Positions 49,841-59,966 of a stretch of DNA of 64,000 nucleotides are shown here, one piece after another. A program made the translations under genes and the position numbers. The stretch covers positions 35,834 through 99,833 of the forward strand of contig JAIELY010000012.1 of assembly GCA_019752555.1 (NCBI GenBank). The letters run 5' to 3'. The notes beneath the pieces are model-generated. The model did no database searches, was not told where the DNA came from, and saw only the letters and a list, made by a program, of their open reading frames with translations. This DNA is from Rhabdochlamydiaceae bacterium. Lineage in GTDB: Bacteria; Chlamydiota; Chlamydiia; Chlamydiales; Rhabdochlamydiaceae. Every line of letters begins with the position of its first letter. Position 1 is the stretch's first letter.

Positions 49841-51832
49841 ATGAGCAGCACATCTGGTATCAGCGCCTATCCCCACTACACCTTAGCAGGATATCCACCA
49901 AGCACGACAACTTCATCCTCATCTGCTCCCACAGCATTAGAAGCGCTCGATTCCAACCCCGTCTCCTTAGGTGCATTAAGGCAAAAAGGATTCTCTCTTA
50001 CCGATGCCATTCGGAAGAGACTTCAAGACCTCAAAAAGATTGTCTTTAAAGATCCTCATTCTTATTCCAATCCTGATGAAGCATCGATCGATCGAATGAA
50101 CATTGATATGCAGTTTGATGTGGCAAATCAAAAACTTCTTGGAGATGTCGCTTTAGACATTACTAACCACACCAATACAGAATGGCTGCAATTAGATACT
50201 AAAGATCTCACAATCTCAGACATTCAAGATGCTGCGGGAAATCGTTTAGAATGGACGCTTGGACCTAAAGATCCCTTGCTTGGACAACAATTATCCATCC
50301 GTATTCCGCGGGATCAAAAAAACTGTTCCGTTCGTATTCAGTACTCAAGCTCTCCGAATGCAGAAGGACTCTATTGGACAACCAAAGACCCAAATCATTT
50401 TCTGCTTTATTCCCATTCTCAACCCACTTACACACGAAGCTGGCTTCCCTGCCAAGACACCCCATCTGTTCGGATGACCTACGCAGCAACCCTTAGAACA
50501 GACCCCAACTTGCTTGCCGTCATGAGCTCGGGCAATAATCCCAAGGAAAAAACTCCTGATGGCGTTTATCGGATGAATATGGATATCCCGATCCCCTCTT
50601 ATCTCATGGCATTTTGCGTCGGCAACCTCGTTCATCGAAGCACAGGAGAGCGTACAGGGATTTATGCACATCCTGACATGATCGATAAGGCCTTTGCAGA
50701 GTTTAGTGATTTAGAAGACATCCTAAAAACAGCAGAAGAGCTTCTTGGAGAATATACATGGGGACGCTATGACATGCTCTTGCTTCCCATTAACTTCCCC
50801 GCTGGCGCAACAGAAAATCCAATGATTACTTTTTTTTCGTCTGCAATTGTCGCAAAAGACCGCTCTTTGATCTATTATCTCTTCCATGAACTTGCCCACT
50901 CCTGGTCAGGAAATTATACCACGGCAGAAGGATGGGAGCATCTCTGGCTCAATGAAGGAATGACAACATACTTCGAGTACATTTTAGCTGAACGCATTGC
51001 CGGAAAAGATTATGCCGATATCCTTGCTAAAATCGCGCACAATGAACTCTTGGAAGAAATTGAAGAGTCTGAAGGAAAAGACAGCGAGCTTAAGATGAAT
51101 TTAAGTGGGCGAAACCCCCGGGATAGCTTTTCGTCTATCCCTTATTTCAAGGGTTGTTTTTTCTTAAGATTATTGGAAAGCCATTTTGGGAAAGAAACCT
51201 TCATCGCATTTCTACAAGGCTATTTTAACCACTTTAAACACCAAAGTGTGACCACTGAGAAATTTGAAATCTATTTGTTAACTTACCTATTGGACAATTT
51301 TGGAGAAGAGGATGAAACGTTCAAAAAGTTCGAGGATCTCAATATTGAACGTTGGCTCTACGAGACCGGTCTGCCTGAAAATTGTCCAAAGGTCGTATCA
51401 GAGCGGATCGCACAGGTGGATGAAATTCGCTCGCAGTGGTTAAGAACACAAAACCTCAGCGATCTCAAAGAGAAGACCCAATCTTTTACCTCGCACGAGT
51501 GGGTTTATCTGATCCAAAATCTTAAAAACTCTTCCAATGAACAGCTCGCTCAATTGGACGAAGCATTTAATTTTAAAAACCACCCCAATCTCATCATTCG
51601 AGAAGAATGGATGACAACAGCTGTGGATTCACACTATACGGCATCCTATCCCGATGTCAAAGCGTTCGTTCTCCAAGTCAACAAACCAAGAATTGTTAAA
51701 AAATTCCTAAGCAAGTTGGTTAAAACCCCTGCTGGAATGAAGGTTGCACAGGAAATTTACACAGAAGGAAAGCCTGATTTTTATGCACGCTCGCTTGCCG
51801 CTGCTGAAACTATTATGGAGGGAATACAGTAA
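49841..51832 (+). CDS. M1-family metalloaminopeptidase
   Basis: A 663-residue aminopeptidase of the leukotriene-A4-hydrolase/aminopeptidase B type. The exopeptidase motif GATENP precedes the zinc site HELAHSWSGN (near residue 350), and the third ligand Glu is in LWLNEGMT. A C-terminal helical domain follows, as in LTA4H. It trims N-terminal residues from peptides, fitting with OppA-type peptide import. ATG 49841 is used (AGAGGG upstream); the frame extends to 49811. No signal peptide. It overlaps the convergent beta-propeller gene by 20 bp. Confidence 0.9.
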   Translation: MSSTSGISAYPHYTLAGYPPSTTTSSSSAPTALEALDSNPVSLGALRQKGFSLTDAIRKRLQDLKKIVFKDPHSYSNPDEASIDRMNIDMQFDVANQKLLGDVALDITNHTNTEWLQLDTKDLTISDIQDAAGNRLEWTLGPKDPLLGQQLSIRIPRDQKNCSVRIQYSSSPNAEGLYWTTKDPNHFLLYSHSQPTYTRSWLPCQDTPSVRMTYAATLRTDPNLLAVMSSGNNPKEKTPDGVYRMNMDIPIPSYLMAFCVGNLVHRSTGERTGIYAHPDMIDKAFAEFSDLEDILKTAEELLGEYTWGRYDMLLLPINFPAGATENPMITFFSSAIVAKDRSLIYYLFHELAHSWSGNYTTAEGWEHLWLNEGMTTYFEYILAERIAGKDYADILAKIAHNELLEEIEESEGKDSELKMNLSGRNPRDSFSSIPYFKGCFFLRLLESHFGKETFIAFLQGYFNHFKHQSVTTEKFEIYLLTYLLDNFGEEDETFKKFEDLNIERWLYETGLPENCPKVVSERIAQVDEIRSQWLRTQNLSDLKEKTQSFTSHEWVYLIQNLKNSSNEQLAQLDEAFNFKNHPNLIIREEWMTTAVDSHYTASYPDVKAFVLQVNKPRIVKKFLSKLVKTPAGMKVAQEIYTEGKPDFYARSLAAAETIMEGIQ

Positions 51833-53195
51833 CATTGCCAATTAAAAATTGACCGCTAGTCTCTGTCACAGCCACAATATAATAGGTGTATACCTTATTT
51901 TTCGTTCGATTATGGTCCTTAAAAAAGAGCTTCTCGGCAGGCACGGTGCCTGCAAGATCTGTTAAAGCGGCATCTCTATAAATCGAATAGGAAATAGGAG
52001 TGATCGCTGAGGGCAACTGCCAGTTAATGACATTCTCACGTTCTGTCTGCAACAAAAAAACCATTTTTTTTTGTTTGCCTGTAACGAGAACTTGAGGTGG
52101 CGGCGGTGGAAACGCAGCCGTAAACGCGACATCAATGGGAGCTATACCCACACCTATCGTTGCTGCAACAAGATGAGTTGTGGTATCAATAGCGCTAACC
52201 GACATTTCTCCATTATTTGTCACAAAAGCCTGTAATCCATCAGGCGTAATTCCAATAACTGTTGGGTTCATTCCTACAGAAACGGTCGCAATCACCATAT
52301 TCAGGCTCGTATCAATCACACTAACGGTCATATCTCCATTATTCGGAACATACACTTCCAATCCGTTCGGGGTTACCGCTAAATACTCAGGAGTGCTACC
52401 CACCGAAATGGTTGCCGTAACACTATTGAGAAGTGTGTCCACTACGCTCACTGTGTTATCCGCACTGTTGCTCACATAGGCTTGTGCACTATTTGGTGTT
52501 ACAACAACAAAAAAGGGAGCCACCCCCACTGGAATCGTACTTGTAACCGTAAGCGTTGTTGTATCAATTGCGCTTAGAGTTCCATCCGAATTGTTGGTAA
52601 CGTAAGCTTGCGAGCCATCTGGAGTAACAGCAACAAAAATCGGCAATAGACCCACGGGAATCGTGCTTATAACCAAATGCGTTGTGGTATCGATCACGCT
52701 AATATCATTTGATGCTGTATTCGCAACATACACCCTGTCGCCGCTTGGCGTCACTGCCAGATACTGGGGTTGAGCGCCAACAGGAACTGTCGCAATCACA
52801 AGATTCGTAGCAGTGTCGATGATACTGACATCGTTGCTCCCAAAATTTGCGACATAAACTTCAGAGCTATCCGGGGTAGCAACAATAAAAAAAGGAGATA
52901 CCCCAACGGCAATTGTCGATATTACACTGTTTGTTGCAGTGTCAATTACACTGACAGTATTATCACCATTGGAGACATAAGCTCGCGTCTGATCAGGAGT
53001 AATAGCAACAAAAAAAGGTTGACTCCCCACTGAAATATTCGCGATCAACCCATCTGTCGTTGTATCAATGACACTGACTGTATTACTCGAATTATTTGTG
53101 ACATATGCATCTGCTCTTAAAAATGTAGCGTCAAAGAAGAGAACATAAAAGACTAATGCTTTAGAGAAGATCTTAAGCCCATTCATATTAAGCAA
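51813..53195 (-). CDS. YVTN beta-propeller exported protein
   Basis: A 460-residue protein with a signal peptide (KIFSKALVFYVLFFDATFLRA) and eight repeats of about 42 residues, each with the pattern [AV]YV[TSA]N...SVIDT...VGxxP...TPD, the YVTN family seven/eight-bladed propeller seen in surface-layer proteins. After residue ~375 comes a fibronectin-like segment (ITPISYSIYRDAALTD). It is likely exported to the periplasm or surface; no enzymatic motif. Repeats are divergent in DNA, indicating an old amplification. Confidence 0.88.
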   Translation of the reverse strand: MLNMNGLKIFSKALVFYVLFFDATFLRADAYVTNNSSNTVSVIDTTTDGLIANISVGSQPFFVAITPDQTRAYVSNGDNTVSVIDTATNSVISTIAVGVSPFFIVATPDSSEVYVANFGSNDVSIIDTATNLVIATVPVGAQPQYLAVTPSGDRVYVANTASNDISVIDTTTHLVISTIPVGLLPIFVAVTPDGSQAYVTNNSDGTLSAIDTTTLTVTSTIPVGVAPFFVVVTPNSAQAYVSNSADNTVSVVDTLLNSVTATISVGSTPEYLAVTPNGLEVYVPNNGDMTVSVIDTSLNMVIATVSVGMNPTVIGITPDGLQAFVTNNGEMSVSAIDTTTHLVAATIGVGIAPIDVAFTAAFPPPPPQVLVTGKQKKMVFLLQTERENVINWQLPSAITPISYSIYRDAALTDLAGTVPAEKLFFKDHNRTKNKVYTYYIVAVTETSGQFLIGNVTVFPP

Positions 53196-53325
53196 CCTCG
53201 TAAAAAAATCAGAGGATCATCATACAAAATCAATCAAGAGGGTCAAGCCATTTCTTTATATTCGCTTGTTTTTTTTAAAAAAAATTGATTTTATGGACTC
53301 TTAACATGAAAACCCATGGAATCTC

Positions 53326-53898
53326 GTGAAATTTTTCACATTTTCACTCTGTTTTCTCCCTTTATTATTATGGGGAGAGAAATTCACAACAGAACTAAGA
53401 GGCGGATATTTCTACCCATTTTCACATGTCATGCGCGAGATTTATAAGAGCGGCGGCCCTGAGATTGAAGTCGAGCAAACCGCTAACGTCTATGAAAACT
53501 TGAATCTCTGGCTAAATTTTAATTATTTTCAAAGAAGCGGTCATTCTCTTGGATTAAAACATCCTACTTCGATCCACCTCTATCCGTTGAGTTTAGGTGT
53601 TAAATACAACATCTCTCTCATGAACAACCTCGACCTCTATTTAGGATTGGGAGGCAGTTATACTTGGGCAAACATCCACGACAATTCTTCTTTCGTTAAG
53701 CAGCACATTCATCGACAAGGCTTTGGTGGTGTTGGAAAGTTTGGCTTTCTCTATTTTTTTGGAAAACGGTTTTTCATCGATCTTTATGCAGACTATTACT
53801 ACACAAAAATTTGCGGTGTCCATCATTCGCATAATCAAAGCACCTCGCAAAATGTGGGAGGCCTTCGCACAGGATTAGGATGGGGCGCAAGCTATTAG
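53326..53898 (+). CDS. Small outer-membrane beta-barrel protein
   Basis: A 190-residue protein with a signal peptide (MKFFTFSLCFLPLLLWG; GTG start) and alternating aromatic strands (ELRGGYFYPF, SLGVKYNISL, LDLYLGLGGSYTW, FFIDLYADYYYTK) ending in LGWGASY with a C-terminal aromatic residue, as for OmpX/OmpA-type barrels inserted by BamA. Function unknown. Confidence 0.75.
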   Translation: MKFFTFSLCFLPLLLWGEKFTTELRGGYFYPFSHVMREIYKSGGPEIEVEQTANVYENLNLWLNFNYFQRSGHSLGLKHPTSIHLYPLSLGVKYNISLMNNLDLYLGLGGSYTWANIHDNSSFVKQHIHRQGFGGVGKFGFLYFFGKRFFIDLYADYYYTKICGVHHSHNQSTSQNVGGLRTGLGWGASY

Positions 53899-53923
53899 TT
53901 TTAACTTAACATTAGGAGTCTTT

Positions 53924-54943
53924 ATGGGAAAAATGCGCGCGGTTCAAGTTCAGGTCCCAAAACAGCCATTTGTTCTTGTCGAAAAAGAAATCCCAACTCC
54001 TAAAAAAGGAACTGTTCGTGTAAAGGTCCAAGCATGCGGAATTTGCCATAGCGACTCGTTTACAAAAGAAGGACTCTTCCCTGGAATTCAATATCCGAGA
54101 GTTCCTGGCCATGAAATCGCAGGAGTGATCGATGCTCTGGGAGAAGATGCAGGAAATTGGAAAGAAGGACAGCGCGTTGGCATTGGATGGCATGGAGGAC
54201 ATTGTAAGATCTGCACATCGTGCCGTCGAGGCGACTTTATGACGTGTGCCAATATCCAAGTTCCTGGAATCTCTTATGATGGCGGATATGCAGAGTATTT
54301 AATTGCTCCCATTGAAGCGTTAGCCCTTATTCCTGAGAGCCTCTCGCCCATCGAAGTGGGCCCTCTGATGTGTGCTGGGGTTACCACGTTTAATTCTTTA
54401 AGAAATAGCGGCGCCATTGCTGGACAAACTGTTGCCATTTTAGGAATCGGCGGATTAGGGCATCTTGCTATCCAATATGCAGTTAAAATGGGATTTCGTA
54501 CCGTCGCGATCGCACGGGGAAAAGAAAAAGAGCTTTTGGCAAAACAACTAGGAGCCCATCACTACATCGATAGTGAAAGCCACAATGTTAGCAGCGAGCT
54601 CAAAAAGCTAGGGGGCGCGAAAATCATTTTATCTACAGTGACAAGCACAGATGCCATTAATGCGGTCATCGAAGGACTTTCGATAGATGGAAAACTCCTT
54701 GTCGTTGGAATCCCCGAAAAACCTCTATCAGCTACAGCCTTAACACTGGTAGGAGGACGTAGAATGATTCAAGGGTGGCCATGCGGCACTTCGATAAACT
54801 CAGAAGACACTCTGCAATTTAGCACTATGAGCAACGTGCGTTCGATGAATCAAGTGTTTCCTCTTGAAAAAGCAGAAGAAGCCTACCAACTCATGATGAG
54901 CGGAAAAGCGAGGTTTCGGGTCGTTCTTGAAACAGGGCTCTAG
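53924..54943 (+). CDS. Zinc alcohol dehydrogenase (MDR family)
   Basis: A 339-residue medium-chain dehydrogenase. Catalytic zinc ligands: Cys in CGICHSDSF, His-Glu in VPGHEIAG; structural zinc cysteines in GHCKICTSCRRGDFMTC; Rossmann motif GIGGLGHLAIQYA. Resembles AdhP/AdhA-type alcohol or aldehyde dehydrogenases, NAD-dependent. The ribosome site is AGGAG. The next gene ATG directly abuts its TAG. Confidence 0.92.
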   Translation: MGKMRAVQVQVPKQPFVLVEKEIPTPKKGTVRVKVQACGICHSDSFTKEGLFPGIQYPRVPGHEIAGVIDALGEDAGNWKEGQRVGIGWHGGHCKICTSCRRGDFMTCANIQVPGISYDGGYAEYLIAPIEALALIPESLSPIEVGPLMCAGVTTFNSLRNSGAIAGQTVAILGIGGLGHLAIQYAVKMGFRTVAIARGKEKELLAKQLGAHHYIDSESHNVSSELKKLGGAKIILSTVTSTDAINAVIEGLSIDGKLLVVGIPEKPLSATALTLVGGRRMIQGWPCGTSINSEDTLQFSTMSNVRSMNQVFPLEKAEEAYQLMMSGKARFRVVLETGL

Positions 54944-56200
54944 ATGAAAATCACTCATTGCTTATTCCTGCTCTTTCTTTTTCAGATCAAGCTGCTTACG
55001 GCACTCGATCCATCGAGCTCGGCTTGGATTGAAGCAGAATATCTTTTATGGGCAATTAAAAAAGCTCCCGTATCGATCCCTCTTGTGACACAAGGATCTC
55101 CATCCGATCCGATCATTGGCGCATTAGGGGAAGAAGGGACAAAAATAAAGCTTGGCAACCAAACAATCGACATGGGGTGGATGAATGGATTTCAAGCGAC
55201 AGCAGGAACATGGCTTAACCACAGACAACAGTTCGGTCTTGAAAGTTCTTATTTTCTTTTTCCCTTAACAACACGCAAAAAAAGCATCACCACTTCAGGC
55301 GAAATAGGCTCCCCTTCCTATGCCGTTCCCATCTATGATGTCACGGGGCTTTGGGGGTTAAATGGCGTGCCCGGTGAAACGATCTATTTGCTTCCTGGCC
55401 CTTTAGAAACTACACCCGGCTTTTATGGCAATTTCACCCTGAAGCTCTTAAGTCGATTCCAAGGCGCAGAGCTCAACGGGATCTATCAAGCAGCTAAAGG
55501 GCGCCATTTTCAAATAAATGCCTCAACAGGATTTCGATGGCTGCAACTTGAAGAACAGCTATCATTTGAGGCAGCAACACATACCGCTGTCAACTTTCCT
55601 TTTGCCTATGCATTTGCAAATACAAAGGACAGATTTAAAACAAATAATGACTTTTTAGGAGCTCAAATCGGAATGCAAACACGCTATGGAAACGGCTGCA
55701 TCGACGTAAAGGCAATCGTAAAAGTGGCTCTTGGCGCAATGCTTGAAGCCATTCACATCCGAGGCTCTTCTAAGACATCAGATGGAAATTTGTTTTACGA
55801 GACAAAAAATACTGCCAATGAGACACTCAAAGGTGGAATTTTTGCCCAAAAGACGAACATCGGCACTCACCACGCAAAAGTCTTTGCGGCAGTCATTGAT
55901 ACCAGTATCCAAGCGAACTTCAAATTCTCACGCTATCTCGAATGCGGAGCTGGCTATTCATTTCTATGGATTAGCGCCTTAACACGCCCAGGAGAACATC
56001 TCGATAGAAAAATCAATCCCACCCTGACAGCTCTCGCTGAAGCATCTAGAGAGACAGTAGGCACGCAGCAAGCTCCCACCCCATTTGGAATGCCCGGACC
56101 CGCCCAACCCCGACAAGGCCCTAAAAGACCTCGCTTTTCCCTAAAAAACACCGATTTCTGGGCTCAAGGCCTATCTGTCAATCTGACTGCAAGATTCTAA
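54944..56200 (+). CDS. BBP7-family outer-membrane beta-barrel protein
   Basis: A 418-residue protein with a signal peptide (HCLFLLFLFQIKLLTA). WIEAEYLLWAIKKAPVSIPL, PLVTQGSPSDPIIGALGEEG and GMQTRYGNGCIDVKAIVKVA match the BBP7 outer-membrane family described in Planctomycetes and Chlamydiae. A Pro-rich insert (PFGMPGPAQPRQGPKRP) lies near the C terminus, which ends LTARF with the terminal Phe expected for barrel insertion. It may be a porin or adhesin. Confidence 0.85.
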   Translation: MKITHCLFLLFLFQIKLLTALDPSSSAWIEAEYLLWAIKKAPVSIPLVTQGSPSDPIIGALGEEGTKIKLGNQTIDMGWMNGFQATAGTWLNHRQQFGLESSYFLFPLTTRKKSITTSGEIGSPSYAVPIYDVTGLWGLNGVPGETIYLLPGPLETTPGFYGNFTLKLLSRFQGAELNGIYQAAKGRHFQINASTGFRWLQLEEQLSFEAATHTAVNFPFAYAFANTKDRFKTNNDFLGAQIGMQTRYGNGCIDVKAIVKVALGAMLEAIHIRGSSKTSDGNLFYETKNTANETLKGGIFAQKTNIGTHHAKVFAAVIDTSIQANFKFSRYLECGAGYSFLWISALTRPGEHLDRKINPTLTALAEASRETVGTQQAPTPFGMPGPAQPRQGPKRPRFSLKNTDFWAQGLSVNLTARF

Positions 56201-56427
56201 TGAGCGCAATGCATCTGTTTTCTACAAAGGACAACAGCTTTAGCAAATGGCACTTTCCCGTTAGCCATTTAGCTATGGCGAGCGTTGTTCAGTGCAATTG
56301 CGTTCTGCCGCGCCCGTTAAAAAAAAACTTTCTCCTATAGAAAGGATCCACTCCAAACTTTTAAATTTGGAATAATTCACATCATCGTATTACAATAACA
56401 CAACATTAAAACAACCATTGACCAGAT

Positions 56428-57669
56428 ATGTTGATACCACTAATCACTGCTTCAATTGCGTTATTTATGATCCTCTATGAAAGAAAGAAAACAGGAAGAT
56501 CTTGGCCAGAAGTAAGAGGGTGGTGGGTGCGTGCTGCATTGTTGAACAGTGCGCAAGTGGCAGTTGTTTTTATCGCGGGCTGGAGCTGGGACCGGTGGCT
56601 AGTCAAGTTTCAGCCCTGGGCGTTACATGATCTTGGAAATTACTTAGGCGGGCTATTAGGTTATCTCGCCATCACATTCGTCTTTTACTGGTGGCACAGA
56701 ATCCGCCATAGGAGCGGATTTCTCTGGCGGTGGCTCCATCAAATCCATCACAGTCCAAAACGACTAGAAATCATTACAGCATTTTACAAACACCCTTTTG
56801 AGCTAATCGCAGACAGCATCTTGTGCAGCCTTATCGTGTACGTACTTTTGGGACTAAATCCCATAGCAGCATCCTATGCCGTGCTGCTTTCTGCATTAGC
56901 TGAACTATTCTATCACTGGAATGTAAAAACTCCCTACTGGGTAGGGTTTATTTTCCAAAGACCAGAGAGCCACTGCATCCATCACCAACAGGGTGTGCAC
57001 GCATATAATTATGCAGATCTACCCATATGGGATATGCTTTTCGGAACGTTCCGCAATCCCAAGCATTGGCAGCAAGAGTGCGGGCTTGGTGTGGAAGGGG
57101 AGCACCGATTACCAGAAATGCTTTTGGGCGTCGATGTGTCCAGAAAAAAAAGAGCCTCTATTCGAAAACCTGCAATAGCCTTTGTGACTTTCATCACTTT
57201 GACGGCAATAGGTCTTGTGCAAATCATCGGTGATCTATGCCAAATCCCAGCACTCAAAGGAATCGGCATGGCCATCAATGCATCGCCTGCTCCTAAAGTT
57301 TTCTGTACGGCAAATTCTCTAGAGACCTTTTCCTCCCAATTTTATTTGGATTGGAAAGATAAATTTGGCAAAACGCATTCTCTGCAATTTACCTCGGAAA
57401 TTGCATCGAAAATCCCAGGCCCTTATAACCGGCGCAACGTCTACGGAGCTTTACTTGCCTACGGCCCTGTCTTAGAAGCATCTCCTGTCATGCGCCCCCT
57501 TTATGAAGCGATTCTTTCCTATAGCATGACTGGAAAGTCTCGTCTTTTGAAAGAACTCGGCATCGATCCTTCTATCGTTTCTGAAAAAATTTTAATCTCT
57601 CTTGTCCCGCGCCCCTCAAGTGCCGATTTGAGTCATTTAAATCTCAAAAAAGAGGTTATTTTAGAATGA
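56428..57669 (+). CDS. Fatty acid hydroxylase/sterol desaturase-family protein
   Basis: A 413-residue membrane di-iron enzyme. The four-helix membrane part carries His clusters HRIRH, HQIHH and HCIHH plus HAYNYADLPIWD, the fatty-acid hydroxylase superfamily pattern. A C-terminal soluble domain (~290-413) is unrecognised. It would hydroxylate or desaturate a lipid in the inner membrane. The 4-bp overlap with the next gene implies a functional pair. The 56201-56427 gap shows no gene. Confidence 0.88.
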   Translation: MLIPLITASIALFMILYERKKTGRSWPEVRGWWVRAALLNSAQVAVVFIAGWSWDRWLVKFQPWALHDLGNYLGGLLGYLAITFVFYWWHRIRHRSGFLWRWLHQIHHSPKRLEIITAFYKHPFELIADSILCSLIVYVLLGLNPIAASYAVLLSALAELFYHWNVKTPYWVGFIFQRPESHCIHHQQGVHAYNYADLPIWDMLFGTFRNPKHWQQECGLGVEGEHRLPEMLLGVDVSRKKRASIRKPAIAFVTFITLTAIGLVQIIGDLCQIPALKGIGMAINASPAPKVFCTANSLETFSSQFYLDWKDKFGKTHSLQFTSEIASKIPGPYNRRNVYGALLAYGPVLEASPVMRPLYEAILSYSMTGKSRLLKELGIDPSIVSEKILISLVPRPSSADLSHLNLKKEVILE

Positions 57670-58895
57670 AGAATCAGTGGACTGGAGGGCAATACAGCCT
57701 CTACCGTTATCTATTTGGGCTCTATCTTTTCATCCACTTTTTCCATCTCTTACCTTGGACTCACGAACTTTTTTCAAATCAAGGGATGATCCCCGACAAG
57801 ACCTTGAGCCCCCTTATCCACCTATTTCCCAATATGCTGGCATTAAGTGATCAGCCAGAAGTTACAGCCATGATGGCATTGAGCGGGATGCTCGCAGCCC
57901 TGTTTTTCATGATTGGAAAATGGGATAAACTCAGCGCAGGCATTCTCTGGTATTTACTCGCTTGTTTTTTGGGGCGCAATCCCCTCATCGCTAACCCATC
58001 GCTACCGTTTGTCGGTTGGCTACTTTTAGCACATCTTTTTCTTCCCCAATCCCCTTATGGATCGCTCTCAGCTAGGAATCGAATCGACCCAAGAGGCAAC
58101 TGGGAAATGCCAAGGTCGATTTTTCTAGCTTCATGGTGTGTCATGGCAATCGCATATACTTATAGTGGATTTTTGAAACTGAGCAGTCCCTCTTGGATCG
58201 ATGGAACAGCCTTTATCCATCTATTGCAAAATCCTCTTGCACGCTGCAACGGATTGCCCGAGATACTCAGTGATTTGCCGTTAGTTTTGTTGAAAAGCTT
58301 GACCTGGGGCGCTCTTGCTTTGGAAATCGGTTTTGTTTTTTTTGCTCTCTTTAATCCAGTACGCCTTTGGATCTGGTCTGCCATGCTGCTAATGCATGTA
58401 GGATTGCTCTGTCTTATTGATTTTGCAGACTTAAGCTTAGGAATGATCTTTTTCCACTTCTTTACCTTTAATCCCGGATGGGTCAAAGCCCGTGAAGGAA
58501 CACTTGTCGTCTACTATGATGGCAGTTGCGGATTTTGTCATTCGTTCATCCGCTTTATACTTTCAGAAAATGTACAACGAAAGGGATTTCGATTCGCTCC
58601 ACTCCAAGAGCATTTTGCCCCCTCCTTAATCCCCAATAGCATCGTTGTCAAAGAAAAGGATCAGCTCTACCACAAATCTACAGCCATCTTCCGCGTTCTC
58701 ACCTCGCTTGGAGGAATCTGGAGAGTCCTAGCCTGGGTCTTGTCCTTATTACCAAGACGCCTTTGCGATGCAATCTATGACCTCATCGCTCGAATCCGCC
58801 ACAAGATTTTTTCTAAACCAAAAGATCTCTGTCCCCTGATCCCGGAAGATCTCCGGAAGTATTTCCAACGGGAAGAGTCCATCCTGGGACCTTGA
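57666..58895 (+). CDS. HTTM-like membrane protein fused to DCC thioredoxin domain
   Basis: A 409-residue protein: residues 1-275 are an HTTM-type (vitamin-K-carboxylase-like) multi-helix membrane region (SLYRYLFGLYLFIHFFHLLP, MIPDKTLSPL, ASWCVMAIAYTYSGFLKLSS), and residues 280-400 a DCC/DUF393 domain with YDGSCGFCHSFIRFIL and the DxxCxxC redox motif. DUF393 proteins are thiol oxidoreductase-like. It is co-translated with the hydroxylase and may supply electrons or modify the same lipid. Confidence 0.82.
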   Translation: MKNQWTGGQYSLYRYLFGLYLFIHFFHLLPWTHELFSNQGMIPDKTLSPLIHLFPNMLALSDQPEVTAMMALSGMLAALFFMIGKWDKLSAGILWYLLACFLGRNPLIANPSLPFVGWLLLAHLFLPQSPYGSLSARNRIDPRGNWEMPRSIFLASWCVMAIAYTYSGFLKLSSPSWIDGTAFIHLLQNPLARCNGLPEILSDLPLVLLKSLTWGALALEIGFVFFALFNPVRLWIWSAMLLMHVGLLCLIDFADLSLGMIFFHFFTFNPGWVKAREGTLVVYYDGSCGFCHSFIRFILSENVQRKGFRFAPLQEHFAPSLIPNSIVVKEKDQLYHKSTAIFRVLTSLGGIWRVLAWVLSLLPRRLCDAIYDLIARIRHKIFSKPKDLCPLIPEDLRKYFQREESILGP

Positions 58896-58939
58896 ATTCT
58901 TAAATCCGTCGAACTCGAAAACGACCGCGATGCATCCGC

Positions 58940-59761
58940 TTAGACCTTCACACCCCGTGCTCTTGCCTTGCTCAGAGCTGAACTGAGCTTCCTGACTTGC
59001 CAAGGAAATAAAGAGGGGTAGAGATGTTCAAAATCTCTAAAAGGAGCAAAAGGCAGCTCGCCCTCAAGATCCTTTTTCCAACGAGCAATTCCTAGATCTG
59101 ACATATGCATAAAAACAGCGCCTAATCCATCGGTGGTAGGCCTTTCACCGGCTTGTGCAGCCCTTATACATGTTAATAAAGGACTCATCACCCGCTCCCA
59201 TGCAAAAGAGACTGTTTGTTTTAACACTTCATCTTTTCGAGCAATCAACTCTTCATCACTTATCGCGTCCGCTGCCTCAAAATCGAGCTTTTCATCTTTT
59301 AGTGTAAGAACTAATTTATAACATTCAATCCGTGACATCTCCTTTTGGGAAAAACCTTTTCCAGCTTTGAGTTGCTCTATTGTATCCAAGAAAATCTCTC
59401 TATCTTTGGAAATATCCAAAGTCCCATCTCTGCCAAGAAAATAAGTCAGCGCAATCATCCGTTTTTCATGGGGCCGCATCCCGGTTTTAAGATGAAAAAT
59501 ATGAGAACTCCACGAAGCTTCCGTAGTCATATGTCCTTCAAAGCCTCTGTCAAAACTCGCTTGCATGGCAACACGATGGGCACTCGTCCCAAATCCTGGC
59601 TCTTGACTCTCTCGTCTGTCAATATGAATCACGCGCACTGCTTCCCATATCGCATTATGGAACTTAAGATAACCTTTTGATGTGCGCTCTTCTACAACTC
59701 CATTGTCGGGATCCTCTTTTCGAAAATGAGATTGAGACGTGATGGATCCAACACAGGCCAT
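58940..59761 (-). CDS. Unrecognised soluble protein
   Basis: A 273-residue protein starting at ATG 59761, chosen because GGAGG lies seven bases upstream (the frame itself is open to 59794). It is helical and charged, with no signal or membrane helix: GYLKFHNAIWEAVRVIHIDR, FHLKTGMRPHEKRMIALTYF, RIECYKLVLTLKDEKLD. No family recognised; it could be a secreted effector. Confidence 0.7.
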   Translation of the reverse strand: MACVGSITSQSHFRKEDPDNGVVEERTSKGYLKFHNAIWEAVRVIHIDRRESQEPGFGTSAHRVAMQASFDRGFEGHMTTEASWSSHIFHLKTGMRPHEKRMIALTYFLGRDGTLDISKDREIFLDTIEQLKAGKGFSQKEMSRIECYKLVLTLKDEKLDFEAADAISDEELIARKDEVLKQTVSFAWERVMSPLLTCIRAAQAGERPTTDGLGAVFMHMSDLGIARWKKDLEGELPFAPFRDFEHLYPSLFPWQVRKLSSALSKARARGVKV

Positions 59762-59966
59762 GGGTATTCCTCCAATAAATTTGGCTAAGAACACTATATG
59801 AAGACATCATTTCGATGCACATGAAAAGAGCCTCCAACTGATTTGGAAAAAATTAGCCATCGCTTATTGATTACACCTCCTGCTTAAAAAAGATTGAAAG
59901 CAAATAAGATCATCTGGCTTAAAGAACTTATACAGGTTCCTATGCACCCCACAACAGGAGGAAGAG

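Noticed and set aside
51813..53195. CRISPR-like or tandem DNA repeats
   Set aside because: The ~126-bp periodicity is the coding repeat of a YVTN propeller; DNA copies are divergent and there are no spacers.
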